From Corydoras sp. C115 (lineage: Eukaryota > Chordata > Actinopteri > Siluriformes > Callichthyidae), in assembly GCA_019802505.1 (NCBI GenBank), contig JAFMOC010000002.1, positions 4,510,501-4,574,500 of the forward strand: a stretch of DNA of 64,000 bases. The letters are read 5' to 3'. The position numbers were made by a program, and so were the translations under genes. Shown here piece by piece: positions 56,830 through 64,000 of the stretch (the stretch's first letter is position 1; the number at the start of each line of letters is the position of its first letter). The notes beneath the pieces are model-generated. The model had not been told where the DNA came from. It saw nothing but the letters and a program-made list of their open reading frames with translations, and did not search any database.

Positions 56830-57022
56830 GAAGTCATTTGGCATCTTTAAGAAACAACCTAAAAGATAGATCTTTCACAAACACATGATGTGAAAAATGG
56901 GGAGGTGGGGTGCAGGATAGGATAATGATCAGGTTTGATAATTCTACAGTGTAGCTGGGTTCTTCCTTAACTACTGACTTGTGTTGTTCTCATTTGTAAG
57001 TCGCTTTGGATAAAAGCATCAG
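56830..57022 (+). mobile_element. L2 3'-end fragment
   Basis: Contains the end of the LINE coding part (TTGGCATCTTTAAGAAACAA) and the 3' tail (ATTCTACAGTGTAGCTGGGT ... GTCGCTTTGGATAAAAGCAT). Confidence 0.7.
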
Positions 57023-57649
57023 GCCGTTATGACATCCATATGCCAATTGCATTAAATTAATTTGATAACAAACCTATTTTTAAAGACTATGCATACAAGG
57101 AGGTGTATAATGTTTGTGTGGACGTGCAGAAAACAAAACGACTGAATTCTCTTGGGCAGCAGCACAGATGGCACACGGTGTGACCTTTCACATCAGGGTA
57201 ATCGCCAATTCCATCTGTTCTTCCCAACAACCCCTCCTGCCCAACTGCAATTATCCAACCTCAGCATTGGACCTTCACAGTACTATTACCTGTGCACTAC
57301 ACCATATGCAAACAGACTATTTAAATCTCTAAATAATGACTTCATTTTAATTTAGGGTGATTTTCTGCAGAAAATAAGATAGTTGGAGATAAGCATTACA
57401 TCTAACATTAAAGCTGTTTTATTATTATTATCGAACATTAAAATGCTAATATCAGTCACAGTATAACAATTTATTTGACATTTACTGGTATTTTGGCGAA
57501 TATATTCATCCCTCCACCAGTGCACTACTGAAAATGTCACTACAATGCAATCTTGATGTATGATTGATCCACAATCACACTTTAGAGATAAAATATATAT
57601 ATAGTTTTTTTTTCATGAAATGCAATACATTTTTCAAACATTTAATATC

Positions 57650-57786
57650 CCAGGTACCAATGTGGATTCCTGAGCAAGGTCCTTCATCCTAATTGCTCTA
57701 TAGAGATGCTGTAGCCAACCCTATGCTCATTTTGTATGTCGCTTTGGATAAAAGTGTCTGCTAAATGACCAAATGTAAATGTAAAT
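57650..57786 (+). mobile_element. 5'-truncated tRNA-SINE with L2-type tail
   Basis: Matches the 3' half of the SINE at 7696-7913, ending TGTCGCTTTGGATAAAAGTG and the ATGTAAATGTAAATG tail. Confidence 0.7.
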
Positions 57787-58030
57787 GTGGTGTTTCCCTG
57801 GTTTTCTAAATACCATTTCATCGTCCCAGAGATGTTCTATGGTCAATATAAATGAAAGAAATTGCCTTTTGGCAACAAGCATTAAAGATTTTTTTCCCCT
57901 AAAAAGATGTTTGACTACACATAAAAAAACGCATGCCCACTAAAAACCCACTAAATCCATTATGTTCTCATCTGTGATAATAAAGCTGCCCCTGCTTGCA
58001 AGCAAAAAAAGAAACAAAACAAAAAAAATA

Positions 58031-58382
58031 TTCATTAATTCATTCATTCATTATCTCCCGCTTTATCCTCTATTAGGTTCGCGGTGGGGTTCCCCATGCC
58101 CATCCAGGGGAGAACGTCTCAGGCGCTGGGCAGATAGACCCAGGACAGGGCGCCAATCCATCACTGGGCACACACTCACCCACACAGACACATTCTATAT
58201 GGGGCAATTTGTAGAATTCAATTGACTTGATCCATGTTTTTGAACTGTGGAAGGAAACCGGAGAACCCGGAGGAAACTCACGCAGACACGGGGAGAACAT
58301 GGAAACTCCACCCAGATGGGGATTCGTTCACCTCTCTAGCGCTGAGAGGTGAACGTGCTAACCATTAAGCCACCGTGCCGCA
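58031..58382 (-). mobile_element. DANA/mermaid-type SINE copy 23
   Basis: Full length; head rearranged near 58327-58350 (CACCTCTCTAGCGCTGAGAG). Confidence 0.88.
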
Positions 58383-58530
58383 CAAAATAAATAAATAAAA
58401 TTAAAAGATTTAAAGTTAAATTGCTTTTTTTTTTGTTTTTGTAACTCAAGACACACATTTCATTGTTAAAAATATTCAAAGCGCCATTATTTAATATGCA
58501 TTAATATAATAAATAACTAAGTTACTTAGT

Positions 58531-58590
58531 TAGCCCGCTCGCCTCTCAGAACTGAGGATTCAGGTTCGAATCCCAATCTGGGTGGAGTAG
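58531..58590 (+). mobile_element. DANA/mermaid-type SINE head fragment (copy 24)
   Basis: Only CGCTCGCCTCTCAGAACTGA through box B and CAATCTGGGTGGAG remains. Confidence 0.7.
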
Positions 58591-58599
58591 TAAATATAA

Positions 58600-58828
58600 A
58601 CCCATAAAACAGACTCCGTACTTTTGCGTAAAACGTTGCTTTAAGGAAGAGTTTCATCACTGCAGCAGCAAAAGTGTGGCAGCAAAAGCCTGTCGAGTTG
58701 ATTTCACGTAAGTATACGTTGCAGTAGTGCACTTGTTTGGCAAACTACACATCTGCTGTTATTGAGACGAAGCCACTGAGCTGGTGAATATGACGCCAGT
58801 TCCGGTTTGTCTGGGTGCAGAAGGGAAG
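58600..58828 (+). promoter_or_regulatory. Probable dctn3 promoter and 5' leader
   Basis: Short unique stretch between a SINE fragment and the dctn3 start. It has modest CpG content and no TATA box. Contains the upstream in-frame ATG at 58790. Weak evidence, based on position only. Confidence 0.35.
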
Positions 58829-61800
58829 ATGGCTGGGTGTAACGTTGAGGATTTGGATTTTCGTCTTCAGGCCCTGGAGAAAAAGGTCTATGGTGAACAT
58901 GAGGGTACGAATAAAACAGTGAAGGTAATGAGCTCTTAAAATACATCGTGTTTATTTGTCAGATTCGAACCTATATTACATCATAGCTACAGTCCAGCTG
59001 CTCCTGCAGTGTTAAATCTATGGGCTAATGTTTACCATCATGTTTAGAAGCGTATACATGTGTGTAAGGTATGGAGTACTGAAATGAAGTATGTATGTAT
59101 AACGAGTTTATTGATCGAGTGCATTATGCGTACTTGCATATATATAGAGAGTAATTGTATGTTATTGGGTGGCTTTGTTGTTACTGATGCTGATGGAGCA
59201 ACAGTGAGGGATGTGCCTTATCGTTATTTTAATAACAGACAGACATCAAGTTTAAGTTTATTTATTAATATAGCGCTTTTTACATTAACACAGAGCTGCT
59301 TTGCAGTGCTCTAAGCCAGAAACTCCAAAGAGTAAGCCGAAGTGATGGTGACAAGAAATACTCCCTGATATTGTTGGGTTATGAGAATAAAACCTTGTGA
59401 TAACCTGATTCAGTGGGAGACCTATCATTATCAGACTTAACATTAACAGTACAGGACACCAAAGCTAAATTAGTTCAGTAGAAACCCTCTGAATCTTTAC
59501 AAATGTCTTTCACAGATGTCTCTCGAACATCTCAAATGAACCTATAAGTAATTATTCGTATTTGTTGAAAAAAAGCAACTTGACATTCACTAACAGTCTG
59601 CTCCGGACTGCACACAGTCGAAGTTCCATTCATTCATTCATTATCACCTGCTTTATCCTCTATTAGGGTCGCGGTGGGGTTCCCCATGCCCATCCAGGGG
59701 AGAACGTCTCGGGCGCTGGGCAGATAGACCCAGGACAGGGCGCCAATCCATTGCTGGGCACACACTCACTCACACAAACACACTCTATATGGGGCAATTT
59801 TGAGAATTCAATTGACTTGATCCATGTTTTTGGACTGTGGGAGGAAACCGGAGAACCCGGAGGAAACCCACGCGGACACGGGGAGAACATGGAAACTCCA
59901 CCCAGATGGGGATTCGAACCGGGAATCCCTAGCGCTGAGAGGCGAACGTGCTAACCACTAAGCCACCTTCGAAGTTCCATTTTAAATAAAATTTATTACA
60001 TTATTTTCCAGTGTGATAGTGTTAATTTTGCCTTTGTTTCAATGTTTTTGAGATGTGCAGACATCTGTTTCTAAATGTGTTTATATTTAACAAGTAAATA
60101 TAAGTTAAAAAGAATTACATCATTAAATGATATTTAATTATGTGTACTAAATAAAGGTTCAAGTAAATGTGTGGTTCATGAGTGTTGGGAGCAATCGTCT
60201 GTTCTCAAATTGCTTTGATTGGGACAGTGTCCGGAGTCTTTGGTGAAGATCAGTGCTGCCCTTGCAAACACAGCAAATAAGAGGGAGCGTGTCAAGATTC
60301 TGCACAAGAAAAGTAAGAAGTTTTTTTTTTTTGTAGCCAACAGCAGCTTTACAGCAGATCTGCACTGTGTTTAACTGTTTGTTCTGATTATCAGTTGAAG
60401 ACTTGCTGAAGTATCTGGATCCTCAGTTCACAGATTACATCACTGTTCCAGATGCAATGAAGCTGGAGTTTATATTAGCAGGTTAGTGTCTCTTTTTTGT
60501 CTGCACTAACAAGGCCTCACATGCACTAGACTTGACAGGCATTGGTAACCCCTGGACTGTTAAGCAGTACAGGTCCTGTACACATTTCATTTGGGGCAAA
60601 TATTCAACTTACAAAATTGGTACAATAAAAAAAATTCCCAATAGATTATGTATAATTAATGGAAAATGTGATTATGCAACATTAGTAAACATCATTTGGG
60701 ATTACTTGGTTTACAGTAGTCTTTAATCCAATTTATTAAAGTTCAAAATGTATATTGCGTACAATAGAAACCTTTGTAAGGTGTTGATGTTACATATTTG
60801 TCATATTACCCAGTTCTGTCATACCTCTTACACATTTGATTCCAAAATATTAATTCTTTGTGTGCCTCTCCATAAACGGGCAAAGGCTGCATAGTGAAGT
60901 TTTGTTCATTACCTTTTTATTTTATTCTGTGTACAACATAACATGTATGTGGTGCTTATATTGGCACCAAAATGTATTTGCAATTTGAGCATTTTTTTAG
61001 TTTTTGGTCCTTTTAAAATTTTTTCTTAGACATTGGAACGATTTGTGAATTTTTTCTCTCTACAGAGGAGGACTTCTTGTTGAAGCAGGCTGCATTGCTG
61101 GAGCAGGTGAACACTCTGCAGCCTTTGCTGGATAGTCCACACATCAGAGGTAAATAGTATTTAGTAGTTTAGTGGTCTTCATACATGCAGATTGTAGCCT
61201 TCATTTTAATCAAGTTGAAGGTAAATGTAAAAAAAAAAAAATGTACAGGGACTCTTTAATGTATTTATGATTTGCATGGTGCTCTGAATCTTCCAGCAGA
61301 ACAATGCTCCAAAGCACGGGCCTAAATTACATTTAGGCACATTTTTTCCAAAGCAACTCACAAATGAGAACACCGCAAGTGAGTAGTTATAGAGAAAACC
61401 AGCTACACTGTAGAATTATGCAGAGTTTTGAATTAGTTGTAGAGGCCTGATTGTGGAAGCTGGGAGACCGGCAAGCAACGCATTACAATAATCAAGCCGC
61501 GATAGGATGTGGGCTTGAACTAACAGCTTGTTGATGCTGCCCGGCTGACTTTTTCAAAGTAATTACTTGTGGAAAATGTGTCTTAGTTAATTTTTGAATG
61601 TTGAATGTTTTAGCATTACAAAAAGATTGTTAATATTCCACCATCTAGATGAGGTTAAGAATATTGAGAATAAGAATTGGCACCATGGTGAGGTTAAAGG
61701 ATCACGCAGCAGCGGTCCCAAGAGGACAGTGAACAAGCCGGATATACCTCTGCAAAATAGATTGTAAGCAAAAGCAGATCCAGAGATTGGCCTGTCCAGA

Positions 61801-63494
61801 CCAGATCCAAGTCTATCTATTGAATGTGGACAATTACTTAAAGCCAATGGAGAAAAATATGTAGTGGAGAAACATGGGTTTGCTTGGGTTGTTGAACACA
61901 AGACAATCTGTAAAGTTCTGGATGAACTGAACAATGTATTGCAGAAGTCGAGTTAGGGGAGAATGAGGGCTTGTGAACTCTGCTTAACTTCTATTTTGTT
62001 TGTAAAATAAATGTTTTACAAAGCTTTAAATAAATCATACAAATAATTATAAGACTGTCTTGTTAAATAAATTATAATGTGTGCTTTCTTTTGTCTTTGA
62101 CATTTCTTAAAACAATCTTTTTAATCACATCTTTTTAATCACCAGCCTTGCAACTTGAGGGTCCCCGGTGATTCCGGGTCCAACCAAGTATTATGGCTAA
62201 ACTTGGGCAAGGTGGGCTCCTGGGGTGCCATATACAGGGATGCCCACTGCTACAGGCACATGTGCTTACCTCACCAGTGTGTCTATGTGTGTGTTTCACT
62301 GCACAGTAGGCAAAATGGATCACTTTATATGTTTCTTCTCTTTATCCCAGCTGTGCCTGAGCTCACAACTAAAGTGCAACGTCTGTCACACATTCACATC
62401 ACCCAACAGGTAATATACACACAACCTAATTGAACTTATAAATCTATTGCTGTCTTTTTTCTAAGGTTCTGAATTAGTTCATGTACTTATTTATTATAAT
62501 TATTTAATTTCTGGTGCTATGTATGGGTAAGATTTGGTACAAGACTATTGAAAAGCAATAACAAATTAACTGCCAAAATGTGCTTTGATTTACCAGTAAG
62601 ATAAAATTAGTTTAGTTTATTGCTTTGTTGTAGCCAAAAAGATGATTAAATGAACAATATCTAAATCTGATATTATTTATTAATATTTGATAATGAATTA
62701 AACCTGTAGATCTGATCTAGAAGATACTTTTAGTATTAAAAAATAAATATTAAAGTATGACCATGCTGTGTGATATTTCTTAAAGATAAATATCTTAATA
62801 TTATATATTTGACTTTACATTACAGGACAAGAATGAAGAGTTGTCTGTAGAAGTGAAAAGGCTTTTTGAAGAATATAACAAAATGGTATCCTTTTCCTCA
62901 CAGAATTTTCTCTGTTTGTGGTTATTAATATTGTGGATGTAAAAAAAGACTGAATTCTCATTCATTCATTCTGTGCTCATATGATACTCATGTGATTAAC
63001 ACACTTCAGTTACTCACAGACTATAAATGATTAATTTCATTACTGAAAGATGAGCCTTAGCTAAAAGATAACATCATAAGTTCAGTTGGGTCAGCTGGTT
63101 TTTAAACAGTATACACAAACTAGCAACATTATTCAAAACCACATTCTTGGTGCATCTCATGTAGTTCCAGAACGGATCAAATAAAAGTCATCATTTTCAG
63201 ATTCTCATAATTTTATCAGTTTTATTTATATTATTTATAGAGAACATAAATTTTTCATAAGTAAATGTGATATTTAAAAACTTTTGTTGCACTAAATAAT
63301 AAACAAATCAGGCTGTGATGTGTAAAATCTTTAAGAATGTACTGCACAAAAGCATTAAATCATACTGTTTTCATTATATAAAGAAAAATTTCTTAATTTT
63401 CATCCAGATTGTTCTTTTGTCGAAGCAGTTTACCCAGTGGGATGAAACTCTCCGGAAATTAGAAGCACCTAAACAAGTCCAGATAACAGAATAG
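58829..63494 (+). CDS. dctn3: DCTN3, dynactin subunit 3 (p24) (complete, 7 exons)
   Basis: Small shoulder/sidearm subunit of dynactin, the dynein activator on microtubules (family knowledge). Exons: 58829-58924, 60228-60312, 60395-60481, 61066-61149, 62351-62409, 62826-62885, 63408-63494, giving 185 residues against 186 in human. Diagnostic blocks are LEKKVYG (exon 1), NKRERVKILHKKIEDLLKYL (exons 2-3), LLEQVNTLQPLLDS (exon 4), EEYNKMIVLLSKQFTQWDE (exons 6-7). Helical, coiled-coil character is visible throughout. The start MAGCNVED was chosen by family fit. An in-frame ATG at 58790 would add 13 residues. The intron 6 donor (ATG|GTATCC) is weak but the phase is correct. Poly(A) signal AATAAA at 63665-63670. 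Confidence 0.95.
59240..59460 (+). repeat. Fish interspersed repeat fragment in dctn3 intron 1
   Basis: TTTATTTATTAATATAGCGC followed by GAGCTGCTTTGCAGTGCTCT resembles a widespread fish repeat. Assigned from memory of its type only. Confidence 0.35.
59630..59968 (-). mobile_element. DANA/mermaid-type SINE copy 25, full length
   Basis: 12-bp duplication TCGAAGTTCCAT at 59618-59629 and 59969-59980. In dctn3 intron 1. Confidence 0.92.
61313..61540 (-). mobile_element. L2 3'-end fragment, internally deleted, in dctn3 intron 4
   Basis: The minus strand reads the same segment as 1970-2060 (CTTGATTATTGTAATGCGTT, GCTTGCCGGTCTCCCAGCTT) and then jumps to the L2 3' tail. The following 61541-61960 looks repeat-like but I cannot name it. 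Confidence 0.65.
62140..62332 (+). mobile_element. Truncated SINE of the second family, in dctn3 intron 4
   Basis: Shares ACTTGGGCAAGGTGGGCTCC-type body and the CACAGTAGGCAAAATGGATC tail with the element at 46193-46465. Its tail ends about 20 bp before the exon 5 acceptor. Confidence 0.65.
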
Positions 63495-64000
63495 TGTAAC
63501 GATACAGCTATAATGACTTAATTTATACTTCTGTCTTAATTCATGTTTGATGCCTCAGCTGCATGTTAATCCAATTTAAGCATAAGCTTTAATCACTAAC
63601 TCTGCACCTGTAATCCTGCCTTGTATTTCAATCCTTTGTATTATTGTTTCATATTCACTCACAAAATAAAAACATCTGCTTTTAACTGACCAATGTCTTT
63701 TTGTCCTTCACATACTTGCAGGGTTCGTATGACTTCATAACTTTTTTTAAACATTCAGGTTGTAAAAATGATTGCATTAGTAGTGAGTAGTGAGAGTAGT
63801 GGGCTGATGCATTAGCCTTTGAGACAGCAATTCATGACCACCTTTTTCTTATTCTCACTGTATAAATATGTTGCCTGTTTAAAAGTCCAAAACACATAGT
63901 TGAAGCTTATCAGACTGAACACTTTATCACTTTCTGTAAGGTTTCTGTCTTAAACCTCTCTCTCACAAGTGGTCCTAGGCTTGACTTTCAGGGATGGCGA
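63495..64000. other. dctn3 3' UTR and downstream
   Basis: 3' UTR to about 63690, then unique AT-rich sequence to the window edge. No further gene seen. Confidence 0.5.
63665..63670 (+). terminator. dctn3 polyadenylation signal
   Basis: AATAAA about 170 bp after the dctn3 stop codon, followed by a GT/T-rich stretch (TGTCTTTTTGTCC). Confidence 0.6.

Overview
This window is nuclear DNA from a ray-finned fish. The reasons are multi-exon genes with GT/AG introns, very dense DANA/mermaid-type SINEs with a (GAAT)n tail, L2-clade LINE fragments, Tc1/mariner elements and long TA, CA and TTA microsatellites. The SINE type suggests an otophysan such as a catfish, characin or cyprinid relative, but the species cannot be fixed from sequence alone. 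Gene models were assembled by hand from splice sites, reading phase and remembered vertebrate family sequences. No search was run.

Layout. (1) 58-27702, minus strand: deptor, eight exons with the last coding exon outside the left edge. (2) 27703-29370: the shared head-to-head upstream region. (3) 29371-36200, plus strand: dscc1, nine exons, complete. (4) 38299-38925 and 41871-42470, minus strand: two single-exon paralogues that look like secreted RNase A-superfamily proteins with altered active sites and C-terminal hydrophobic tails. (5) 45310-52987, minus strand: elovl4, six coding exons, complete. (6) 52988-58828: intergenic, with a CpG-rich promoter-like block near 56.0-56.7 kb. (7) 58829-63494, plus strand: dctn3, seven exons, complete.

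The genes are not an operon and do not form one pathway. deptor (mTOR inhibitor) and dscc1 (sister-chromatid cohesion and PCNA loading) are neighbours in other vertebrates too. elovl4 (very-long-chain fatty acid elongase) and dctn3 (dynactin p24) are unrelated functionally.

Introns and spacers are mostly transposon debris: about 25 copies of one SINE, two solo LTRs sharing a covarying hairpin at their 5' ends, a miniature LTR element, a nearly intact Tc1 transposon with one frameshift, an internally deleted mariner-like element, L2 fragments, other SINEs and hAT-like MITEs. The most unusual items are the RNase-like pair, the paired LTRs, the miniature LTR element and a degenerate ~24-bp tandem array in a deptor intron.
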